5,188 nt of DNA, from positions 3,453 through 8,640 of the forward strand of contig DMPQ01000307.1 in NCBI GenBank assembly GCA_003455945.1. The letters are read 5' to 3'. Position 1 is the first letter of the stretch, and each line of letters begins with the position of its first letter. A program made the translations under genes and the position numbers. Below, in pieces: positions 1-5,188 of this stretch. Below the pieces are notes generated by a model that worked only from the letters and a program-made list of their open reading frames with translations, was not told the origin of the DNA and ran no database searches. Source of the stretch: Planctomycetaceae bacterium. Its GTDB lineage: Bacteria; Planctomycetota; Planctomycetia; Pirellulales; Pirellulaceae.

Positions 1-551
1 AACTCGACCTCCTTGGCCAGACGCTTCCGCGCGACGTGCAGCCGCCGCTTGATGGTTCCGACCGGCGCCTCGAACGCGTCCGACATCTCGATCAGGGTCT
101 GCCCGCGGACGTAGAACGCCTCGAGCGTCTCGCGATCGAGCCGGCCGAGCCGACCGAGTCCGGCGCGGAGCTCCGCCCCTTCCTCGCGCCGGATCGCATC
201 CGCCAGCGGGCACCGCTCGTCCGTCTCGCAGGTCGCCTCGAGCGTCTCCGGTTCGGCCGACACCTCCGGCCCCCGCCGCATGCCGCGGTTGATGGCGGTC
301 CGGTGCGTGATGGTCCGCAGCCACCCCGCGAAGCACTCCGGTTCCCGGAGCTGCGCGAGCTTCTCGATCACCTGGACGAAGACGTCCTGCACCAGCTCCT
401 GCGCCTCGGCGTCGTTTCCCAACCGCCGACGGGCGATCAGGAACAGATGCCGCTCGAAACGCTCGAAGAGCTGGCCGAGCGCGTCCCGGTCTCCGACCTG
501 AGCGCGCCGGACGAGGGCGGTCACGATGAGCTTGTCGTCCTGAAAGGTCAT
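1..551 (-). CDS. ECF-family RNA polymerase sigma factor (C-terminus cut by window edge)
   Basis: An alternative sigma factor that should direct core RNA polymerase to a specific promoter set. The frame is open from the ATG at 551-549 to position 1, giving 183 codons with no stop, so the C-terminus lies outside the window. Sigma region 2 covers about residues 17-90: GDRDALGQLFERF, then QELVQDVFVQVIEKL (the 2.2 core-binding helix, about 51-65), then FAGWLRTITHRTAIN (2.3-2.4, about 74-88). A linker of about 40 residues carries C108 and C114. Region 4 covers about 128-180 and ends in the helix-turn-helix TLIEMSDAFEAPVGTIKRRL followed by HVARKRLAKE. Two-domain length and order match ECF sigma factors; no region 1 or 3 is seen. 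The start is the first ATG that includes all of region 2; the only Shine-Dalgarno-like sequence upstream is a weak GAGAG. An anti-sigma gene often follows such genes, which here would be off the left edge. The subgroup and target promoters cannot be assigned. Confidence 0.93.
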   Translation of the reverse strand, partial: MTFQDDKLIVTALVRRAQVGDRDALGQLFERFERHLFLIARRRLGNDAEAQELVQDVFVQVIEKLAQLREPECFAGWLRTITHRTAINRGMRRGPEVSAEPETLEATCETDERCPLADAIRREEGAELRAGLGRLGRLDRETLEAFYVRGQTLIEMSDAFEAPVGTIKRRLHVARKRLAKEVE

Positions 552-806
552 GGTTTCGGTCTCTCGGCTATCGATCGGGCACCGTCAGGGGAGTGCCGAT
601 CGTCATCGTTGCGGTGAGTCCGCGGCCGCGAGCGACCACCTCTCGCAGGGCGAGGAGCGGGCGCGGCACGAGCGGACGGAATGCGGCTGCGTTTCGGAAC
701 CGGCTCGGCGAGCGGGGAAACGGTCAGGCTGATGCCGGACCGAAATCGCACGCCAAGCGGGGGCCGTCGACGAAGCGGACGAAGCGGAAGAACCCAGTCG
801 GCGGGA

Positions 807-828
807 CGTTTCGCCTCGAGGCGAAACG
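807..828. repeat. Perfect 22-bp palindrome (hairpin or operator)
   Basis: The half-site CGTTTCGCCTC at 807-817 is followed directly by its exact reverse complement at 818-828. As RNA it forms a 9-bp stem with a UCGA tetraloop on either strand. It lies 112 bases downstream of the small minus-strand gene and about 255 bases upstream of the sigma factor start, so it could be a terminator-like element for the former or a dimeric-regulator site for the latter. There is no U-tract after it in either direction, so it is not a classical intrinsic terminator. Confidence 0.6.
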
Positions 829-867
829 GTTCGCGTCATCGGTTGCGATCCGCTCCGTGCTGCGCGA

Positions 868-891
868 CCGGGATCCCGCACGGGATTCCGG
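868..891. terminator. Imperfect hairpin downstream of the small gene (possible terminator)
   Basis: Arms of 11 bases at 868-878 (CCGGGATCCCG) and 881-891 (CGGGATTCCGG) are reverse complements except for one position, and CA lies between them. In RNA the innermost pairs would open to make a normal loop. It starts 49 bases after the stop of the small minus-strand gene, the expected place for a 3' end. No U-tract follows, so the terminator role is only a possibility. The inverted repeat itself is plain in the sequence. Confidence 0.35.
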
Positions 892-939
892 CTTCGCCAC
901 GGCGCCGACGGGCTCGGGTTGTCGGACGGACGGCGCTTT

Positions 940-1203
940 TCAGCAGCCGGCGGTCGACGGTTCCCTGAGTCCTTCGCAGCGGTCGAACCGATCGGATCGC
1001 GTCAGGGTCGACGTCGTCGTCCCCGTTTTCCGCGTCCGACTCGACATGGGCCACGACATCCGATAGCGACAGCTACGGTGCGGGCGTTGATGGAGGCGTC
1101 CACGCAACGGAAGCAGGCCCGCGGCGCCGACGACGCCCATGTTGCCCGCGGCCTTGGCAGCCGAGACGACGATGGCGTTGACGATGGCGTTGATCGCGAA
1201 CAT
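940..1203 (-). CDS. Small hypothetical protein with hydrophobic N-terminus (frame possibly disturbed)
   Basis: An 87-residue product of unknown function. The ATG at 1203-1201 is chosen because AGGGAGGAAG (1217-1208, minus strand) precedes it at ideal spacing; the frame is open further upstream to 1425, but that extension lacks this support. Residues 1-31 are hydrophobic or small (MFAINAIVNAIVV..., then GVVGAAGLL), could form one membrane helix, and almost every codon there ends in G or C. From about residue 32 the product becomes arginine-rich and low in complexity, and its third-position G/C falls. The G/C-ending pattern then appears in another frame (about 1111-1070; product contains CVDASINARTVAVA) and later in the third (about 1072-985; product contains DVVAHVESDAENGDDDVDPD). 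Either the true protein is short with a poor tail, or one or more frameshifts have broken or misread a longer gene. I do not recognise the family. Confidence 0.5.
   Translation of the reverse strand: MFAINAIVNAIVVSAAKAAGNMGVVGAAGLLPLRGRLHQRPHRSCRYRMSWPMSSRTRKTGTTTSTLTRSDRFDRCEGLREPSTAGC
1168..1191. repeat. Exact 12-bp tandem duplication inside the small gene
   Basis: GACGATGGCGTT occurs at 1168-1179 and again at 1180-1191 with no mismatch. On the minus strand each copy encodes Asn-Ala-Ile-Val, giving NAIVNAIV at residues 5-12 of the small protein. The length is a multiple of three, so the duplication keeps the frame. Confidence 0.85.
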
Positions 1204-1207
1204 CACA

Positions 1208-1217
1208 CTTCCTCCCT
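1208..1217 (-). promoter_or_regulatory. Strong ribosome binding site of the small gene
   Basis: Read on the minus strand this is AGGGAGGAAG, including GGAGG complementary to the 16S rRNA 3' end, with 7 bases from GGAGG to the ATG. It is the best such site in the window and decides the start at 1203. The larger genes here have only short (AAAGGA, AAGG) or hardly any Shine-Dalgarno sequence. Confidence 0.7.
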
Positions 1218-1410
1218 GTGCGTGGAGCACAGCGCGAGAGTCAGAAATCCGGACGTCTGTTGCGGAACCTCGAACGGCCTGGCATGACCGCCGAAGGGAA
1301 CGACCGAAACCGATCGGCGTTCTTCCTTCCGCTCCGGCGAGCCGCCGGGAACCTCGCGGTTCGATCGGTCGGCCTCCCGGTCGCTCCGACACCCTCCTTG
1401 GGCCTCGGAG

Positions 1411-1452
1411 CTCGGCGAACGTCACTAGAATAGTCGGCTCTCGTTCGCCGAG
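1411..1452. repeat. 11-bp inverted repeat flanking a -10-like hexamer
   Basis: CTCGGCGAACG at 1411-1421 and its exact reverse complement CGTTCGCCGAG at 1442-1452 are separated by 20 bases. The spacer contains TAGAAT at 1427-1432, five of six matches to the TATAAT -10 consensus, itself inside the small palindrome ACTA-GAA-TAGT (1424-1434). I see no convincing -35 at normal spacing on either strand. The arrangement suits an operator around a regulated promoter, or an RNA hairpin. The repeat is certain; the role is not. Confidence 0.5.
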
Positions 1453-1456
1453 ACCA

Positions 1457-1490
1457 CGGCGAGAGATCGCTTTTTTTGCGTCTCTCGCCG
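1457..1490. repeat. 10-bp inverted repeat with T7 tract in its loop
   Basis: CGGCGAGAGA at 1457-1466 pairs exactly with TCTCTCGCCG at 1481-1490. After a bulged T, CGC (1468-1470) pairs with GCG (1478-1480), leaving seven T's (1471-1477) as the loop. Because the T-tract is in the loop, this is not a standard terminator. On the plus strand an alternative stem, CTCT...CGCC (1438-1449) with GGCGAGAG (1458-1465), would put the T-tract shortly after the stem, so the two halves could form mutually exclusive structures. Confidence 0.5.
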
Positions 1491-1966
1491 GTTTCGGCCC
1501 CCGAGCCGACGATTCCGTCGAGCCAGGTGCGGCTCAGGCCCCGAGTCGTTTCCGACGCTTCAGCTTCGCCGAGCGGCAGAAATCGAAGGGGGATGAGCCG
1601 CGTCCGGCAGTTCGCCCGCCGAGTCGAACGCTTGGTCGACCGCGACGAAGAATGCTGGACTCTTGGTTAGACGTCGTTCGCCCGATCGGGTTCGCGACCG
1701 TTCCGATTTTTTTCCGGCGTCACTCCGCGGCGTCTCGCTTCGGAGCGTGACGGAGACCGAATGACGGCAACGAAACTTCGAGGGTTTCGAGACCTGGCCG
1801 CTGGCGATGCCGGCGCCGATCGACTCCCCCTCGCCGTCAGCGTCAACGAGCTCGCGGAGTCCGCCTTTCGCCGGTTCACCATTTCCTTGACCCGCGACCG
1901 ACAGGTCTGTCACGCTGGCGTCGCAGGTCGGCCGTCACGCCATCTCGAACAGGACAAAGGAATCCG

Positions 1967-3787
1967 ATGAACCGCCTCCACTCGGCTCGCCGGTCGTTCT
2001 CGGCGCCCCTTCGCCATCGCTTGGCGGTCGCTCTGCTCGCGACGACGCTCGCGACGCAGTCAGCCGTCGCGCAGGACCTGTTCGATGCCGATCGATTCGG
2101 CGGCTTTCTCGCCAGCGGCGAATTCGCTCCGGCCGAACGGATGGCCGGGGGACTGCCGGCCGGCGAGGAGCGGGATCGCCGCTGGGCCGAACTGGCGCGG
2201 GCTCAGGCGGGGGTCGGAGCTCGGACCCAGGCGGATCGGACCGCTGCGCGAATCCGCTCCGAGGCGTTCTTCGCTCAGGCGCTCGGCGACGGCGACTCGT
2301 CCTTCTCCGGCGGCTTTCTCGGCGGTGGTTCCGGCTCGGGCCCCGCAGGTCCGGCCGGGCCGGGGGGAGCGATGGGGGGTGGAGGTGGGATTCAGGCCGA
2401 CTTCGATCCGCTGATGGAACTGATCACCTCAACCATCGCGCCCGACAGCTGGGAAGAACTCGGCGGCACCGGGCGTCTTCAGGAATTCGAAGCGGGTGTC
2501 CATGTCGACCCGACCGGTCGCCTCGATCGCGTCCTGATCGAAGAAGGAGTCGGGACGCTCGACGGCGCTCGCGAAGCGGCTCGACGCCGTTCCGGAAACA
2601 CCGAACTCGGTCGCGAGTCGGGGTCGCGCAAGGTGAGTCTGACGCGTCTGGAACGCGAGGTGCGAACGCGACTGGCGCGAGGCCAGGAGCCGACCGAAGC
2701 GATGCGGAACCTCGCCGGACTGACTCGGATCGATGCGCTCTACGTCTATCCCGAAACGGGAGAACTGGTCCTGGTCGGACCGGCCGGCGAATGGCAGGCG
2801 GACCGCGAGGGGCGAACGATCAACGTCGCCACCGGCCGACCGACCCTGCAGCTCGACGATTTCGTCGATACGCTTCGAGCCGTTCGTGAAGGGGCAGGGG
2901 TGTTCGGCTGCTCGATCGACCCGCGTCCCGAGAATCTGCGGGCGACCCAGACGTATCTGGCCGAGCGAACCGGCAACGACAAGCGATGGCGCGACGGTCT
3001 GCGAGCCGCGCTCGGTACGCAGGTGATCACGATTCACGGGATCGATCCCAGCGGCCACGCGGCGCGGTCGCTCGTCGCGGCCGACTATCACATGAAGCTG
3101 GTCGGGATGGGAATCGAGCCGGGCGTGCATGGCGTCGACGACGTCCTGTCGCTGATGGCCGCCGCTCCCGAACGCCCCCGCGACGCGAACGTCATCCGCT
3201 GGTGGTTCTCGCTGAACTACGACCGGATCGTCGCGACCGAAGCGCGCGATGCGTTTCGACTGGAGGGAAATGCGGTCCGAGTCCTGTCGGAGAACGAACG
3301 GCTGAACGAGGCCGGGGAGCGGATCGGGACCGGGACGAGCGACGATCCGACGCGCACCTTTGCCGCCTCGTTCTCGGAGCGATTCGATCGGCTGTGCGAG
3401 AAGTATCCGGTCTATGGTGATCTGCGGAACGTCTTCGATCTGGCGATGGTCGCCGGGCTGATCCGGGAGCACGATCTGGACGTGCGTGTGGGTTGGAACC
3501 TCGGCTGCTTCTCGGGCGAGGGCATCGAGCAGGTGACCTACCGCCCCGCAACGCATGCGGTGCCGACCGAGGTCGAGACGGTAATGAACGTCAAGGAGTT
3601 CCGCCGTCGCGACGGAAACCGGACGGTGCGCGAGTCGCTGCTCGGTGTGAGCGGCGGCGTTCGAGCCGACATCGCGAGCCATCTGACCTCGATCGAGACG
3701 GCGACCGACGACTACGGCGATCTCGACGCACGCCGTCAGGCGGGAGAGCCTGCCGAATGGGATGCTCGCCGCTGGTGGTGGGACTGA
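1967..3787 (+). CDS. Exported DUF1598-family planctomycete protein
   Basis: A secreted protein of unknown biochemical role. The 606 residues begin with a Sec-type signal peptide: basic MNRLHSARRSF, a hydrophobic stretch at about 19-30, and a cleavage site AVA|QD after A35, so it should act in the periplasm or on the outer side. Residues 38-107 form a charged helical region, perhaps repeat-like. A Gly/Pro/Ser-rich linker (about 114-141) is followed by LITSTIAPDSWEELGGTG (152-169), a motif I associate with many planctomycete exported proteins. The DUF1598-type core starts near 245: LTRIDALYVYPETGELVLVG (252-271), then the GRPTLQLDD strand-helix, VITIHGIDP, VAADYHMKLVGMGIEPG (370-386), RWWFSLNYDRI and YGDLRNVFDLAMVAGLI. 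It ends in WWWD. The ATG follows AAAGGA (1956-1961) at five bases and is the first codon that gives an intact signal peptide. It is read away from the sigma factor and is followed after 248 bases by the zinc-ribbon gene. No catalytic motif is evident; the family match is from memory. Confidence 0.9.
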   Translation: MNRLHSARRSFSAPLRHRLAVALLATTLATQSAVAQDLFDADRFGGFLASGEFAPAERMAGGLPAGEERDRRWAELARAQAGVGARTQADRTAARIRSEAFFAQALGDGDSSFSGGFLGGGSGSGPAGPAGPGGAMGGGGGIQADFDPLMELITSTIAPDSWEELGGTGRLQEFEAGVHVDPTGRLDRVLIEEGVGTLDGAREAARRRSGNTELGRESGSRKVSLTRLEREVRTRLARGQEPTEAMRNLAGLTRIDALYVYPETGELVLVGPAGEWQADREGRTINVATGRPTLQLDDFVDTLRAVREGAGVFGCSIDPRPENLRATQTYLAERTGNDKRWRDGLRAALGTQVITIHGIDPSGHAARSLVAADYHMKLVGMGIEPGVHGVDDVLSLMAAAPERPRDANVIRWWFSLNYDRIVATEARDAFRLEGNAVRVLSENERLNEAGERIGTGTSDDPTRTFAASFSERFDRLCEKYPVYGDLRNVFDLAMVAGLIREHDLDVRVGWNLGCFSGEGIEQVTYRPATHAVPTEVETVMNVKEFRRRDGNRTVRESLLGVSGGVRADIASHLTSIETATDDYGDLDARRQAGEPAEWDARRWWWD

Positions 3788-3798
3788 CTCGGGGTCGA

Positions 3799-3816
3799 CG
3801 AGCCCCAAAAGGCTCG
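3799..3816 (+). terminator. Hairpin just after the DUF1598 gene (possible terminator)
   Basis: CGAGCC (3799-3804) and GGCTCG (3811-3816) form a perfect 6-bp stem with a CCAAAA loop, starting 12 bases after the TGA at 3785-3787. Position and shape suit a 3' end, but no T-tract follows, so termination may be weak, Rho-dependent or absent. The rest of the 3788-4035 spacer shows no gene and no clear promoter. Confidence 0.4.
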
Positions 3817-4035
3817 CCGGAATTCATGGCCCCGACAGGTCAGTTCGCGTCCCTCGCTCGAAGACCACCCCGGTAATCTGGCGACTCTGAACAGGACCTG
3901 ACGCGAATCGACCAACGTCTCGGTTCTCCGTTCGGGACGGCCGATAGACGATGGCAGCGAGAGGGCGGTCTCGCGCCGTCGTCTGACGTGCGCCGCTTCG
4001 GACCACCCCCTTCGCGAACATCAAGGCGGTTCGCG

Positions 4036-5188
4036 ATGTGGTGCAGGCAATGCCGACAGGACGTGGCGGGAATCCCGTTGCCCCCTCGCGGGCAACTCGG
4101 GTGCGCCCGTTGCGGCCAGGCGATGTCCGACGCCTCTGCCGCTCCCGGCTCGCCGGTCAAACCTGCGACGAGCCCCCAGCATCCGATGAACCCGACCGAT
4201 TTCGGCGGGGCGTTCGGCAGCGAACTCCCTCGTGATCTCGGCCGCCGGACCGACGAGGCGGTCCGCTCGCTCCGCCGGACACTCGATCTGCTCGATCGCG
4301 CGATGGATCGGATGATCCAACAAGGGGACGACGACCCGTTCGGCGATTCCTTCCTGCCGCCGCAGGAGTCACGGCCGTCCTCCCTGACGGCGCCGATGCT
4401 GCCGGTCGACGAATCGCACGAGTCGATCGCGCGTCTGGCCGAGATGATGCGAGCCGATCTGAACGGACTGCGCGAATCGCGTCCCGTTCCTCCCCCTCCG
4501 CTCCCGGCCAGGCCGCCGGCGACCTCGAATCGGCAAGCGTCGATTCCGGAAGCGAGCGAACCGATGCGCACCTCGGCGCCGCGAGCCGAGGGGGCGTCGA
4601 TCGAACGGCAGCCCCTGAACGAGCCGATCGAATCCGCATCGTCCGACTCGGTGCGGGGCGAGACGCTGGGGCGTCGCGCGATCGCGGAACTCGATCGCGA
4701 GATCCGGACGATCGAAGAGATCCTTGACGGCTGGCAACCGCGTCGGGCGCGACGTCAGGATGCGTCGGAACCGAGTCTGGCACGGCACTTCGGCGATGAG
4801 CTGATCGAGTCGCGACTGCAGAAGCGTCGCGAAGGATTCCGGTCGCAGATCGTGACGGGGATCCGCCGCATCCGACTGAGCGAGCGACAGGTTTCGTTAC
4901 TGCTCCTGGCCAATCTCGGCTTCTTCCTGACGGTCACCCTCACCGGTCTCTGGTCGAACATCTCGCCGGGAACCTGGTCCCCCGGTTACCTGCTTTCGAT
5001 CGCGATCACCGGACAGATCGGCACGCTGGTCGGTTTGGCGTGGATGCTCTCGCACACCCGCACCACGGCGGAACAGCTCGAAGGGGCGGAACGGGAGTTC
5101 GAGGACGACTGGAGTCGCGCTTCGCACGAACGTCGGCTGCAGCGTTTTGCGGCCGCGGCCAAGGCCGAGGGAGCGGCTCGCGCCGGCG
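4036..5188 (+). CDS. Zinc-ribbon protein with two membrane helices (C-terminus cut by window edge)
   Basis: An open frame of 384 codons from ATG 4036-4038 to the window edge with no stop. The N-terminus MWCRQCRQDV...LGCARCGQ has two CxxC knuckles (C3/C6 and C23/C26), a compact zinc ribbon. Residues 63-95 are a charged helix (RTDEAVRSLRRTLDLLDRAM). About 97-205 is a low-complexity Pro/Ser/Ala/Glu linker including VPPPPLPARPP. About 209-275 is a charged, probably coiled-coil region (RRAIAELDREIRTIEEIL). Two membrane helices follow, at about 286-306 (VSLLLLANLGFFLTVTLTGL) and 318-338 (YLLSIAITGQIGTLVGLAWM), joined by a short loop, then another charged helix (TTAEQLEGAEREFEDDWSRA) and an Ala-rich stretch. 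The hairpin membrane topology suggests both ends are cytoplasmic. AAGG at 4023-4026 lies nine bases before the start, and the knuckles immediately after this ATG confirm it. Third-position G/C is high throughout. I do not recognise a named family; a role in regulating or anchoring a membrane complex is only a guess. Confidence 0.85.
   Translation, partial: MWCRQCRQDVAGIPLPPRGQLGCARCGQAMSDASAAPGSPVKPATSPQHPMNPTDFGGAFGSELPRDLGRRTDEAVRSLRRTLDLLDRAMDRMIQQGDDDPFGDSFLPPQESRPSSLTAPMLPVDESHESIARLAEMMRADLNGLRESRPVPPPPLPARPPATSNRQASIPEASEPMRTSAPRAEGASIERQPLNEPIESASSDSVRGETLGRRAIAELDREIRTIEEILDGWQPRRARRQDASEPSLARHFGDELIESRLQKRREGFRSQIVTGIRRIRLSERQVSLLLLANLGFFLTVTLTGLWSNISPGTWSPGYLLSIAITGQIGTLVGLAWMLSHTRTTAEQLEGAEREFEDDWSRASHERRLQRFAAAAKAEGAARAG

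Larger units (their letters stand above)
552..939. other. Non-coding spacer between sigma factor and small gene
   Basis: No convincing gene is seen in these 388 bases on either strand. Open frames exist, but their translations are arginine/serine/proline-rich, show no recognisable domain and lack a plausible ribosome binding site. The spacer holds two hairpins, listed separately at 807-828 and 868-891, and a 9-bp exact tandem repeat, GACGAAGCG, at 769-777 and 778-786. The promoter of the sigma factor gene should lie in the right-hand part of its own leader, but I cannot identify convincing -35 and -10 hexamers on the minus strand. Confidence 0.6.
1204..1966. other. Long divergent intergenic region
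   Basis: These 763 bases separate the leftward small gene from the rightward DUF1598 gene and should hold both promoters. They contain nested inverted repeats (1411-1452 and 1457-1490), a CCCGATCGGG palindrome at 1681-1690, and two T7 tracts at 1471-1477 and 1707-1713. An interrupted inverted repeat, GTCACTCCG at 1719-1727 with CGGAGCGTGAC at 1741-1751, comes next, then a 6-bp hairpin CGAAAC/GTTTCG at 1771-1789. A 69-codon ORF at 1761-1970 has GGAG five bases before its ATG, and its TGA overlaps the next gene's ATG. Its product has no recognisable domain and its third-position G/C is only about that of bulk DNA, so I do not call it a gene. TTGACC at 1888-1893 resembles a -35 hexamer but has no good -10 partner. 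Confidence 0.55.

Noticed and set aside
36..617. Open frame of 193 codons on the plus strand opposite the sigma factor
   Set aside because: The minus strand encodes clear sigma regions 2 and 4; the plus-strand product is Arg/Leu/Pro-rich with no domain.
593..1066. Plus-strand frame of 157 codons across the left spacer
   Set aside because: Arg/Ser-rich product, no ribosome binding site, crosses two hairpins and overlaps the small minus-strand gene antisense.
940..1425. Longer version of the small gene starting at 1425
   Set aside because: The added N-terminus is Arg/Gly/Pro-rich, while the strong ribosome binding site at 1217-1208 and the clear coding bias both mark the start at 1203.
1139..1750. 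Plus-strand frame of 203 codons in the divergent spacer
   Set aside because: It runs antisense to the small gene start and through the inverted repeats, with an Arg/Pro/Ser-rich product and no domain.
2429..3808. Open frame of 459 codons on the minus strand opposite the DUF1598 gene
   Set aside because: It mirrors the real gene's codons in GC-rich DNA; the translation has no domain, and the plus strand has a signal peptide, family motifs and a ribosome binding site.
3836..3907. CAGGTC (3836-3841) with GACCTG (3895-3900) and TTCGCGT (3844-3850) with ACGCGAA (3901-3907)
   Set aside because: The two short pairs are not nested, so only a pseudoknot would use both; too weak to call without covariation.
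4077..4096. 7-bp inverted repeat GTTGCCC/GGGCAAC inside the start of the zinc-ribbon gene
   Set aside because: It lies in coding sequence between the two cysteine pairs and is within what GC-rich coding DNA gives by chance.
4157..4783. Minus-strand frame of 208 codons opposite the zinc-ribbon gene
   Set aside because: Shadow of the plus-strand coding bias; the plus frame has CxxC pairs, coiled coil and membrane helices.
1..5188. tRNA, rRNA, CRISPR array, insertion sequence, phage or toxin-antitoxin genes
   Set aside because: No cloverleaf, regular spaced repeat, transposase motif or paired toxin-antitoxin arrangement was seen on either strand.

Overview
The window is GC-rich (about two-thirds G+C by eye) and looks like a chromosomal segment of a planctomycete (Planctomycetota). 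The main reason is the central 606-codon gene, which I recognise as an exported DUF1598-type protein, a family known almost entirely from planctomycetes. Long spacers between genes, an ECF sigma factor and a zinc-ribbon membrane protein with no familiar name fit that setting. The assignment is inference from protein family memory, not from a database search.

Layout. (1) 551-1, minus strand: an ECF-type RNA polymerase sigma factor, cut at its C-terminus by the left edge. (2) 552-939: a non-coding spacer holding a perfect 22-bp palindrome and a second hairpin. (3) 1203-940, minus strand: a small hydrophobic-N-terminus protein with the best Shine-Dalgarno sequence in the window. Its reading frame looks disturbed after about 31 codons. 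(4) 1204-1966: a long divergent spacer of about 760 bp with nested inverted repeats, two T7 tracts and one doubtful 69-codon ORF. (5) 1967-3787, plus strand: the secreted DUF1598-type protein. (6) 3788-4035: a short spacer with a hairpin just after the stop. (7) 4036-5188, plus strand: a zinc-ribbon protein with a proline/serine-rich linker and two membrane helices, cut by the right edge.

How the genes relate. The sigma factor and small gene point left, and the DUF1598 gene and zinc-ribbon gene point right, so 1204-1966 is the divergent control region. The DUF1598 product should act outside the cytoplasmic membrane, and the zinc-ribbon protein in the membrane with cytoplasmic ends. Nothing in the sequence proves that they share a pathway. 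I found no tRNA, rRNA, CRISPR array, insertion sequence, phage gene or recognisable defence system. The most unusual signals are the shifting coding phase in the small gene, the nested inverted repeats at 1411-1490, and a strong excess of the palindrome CGATCG across the whole window.
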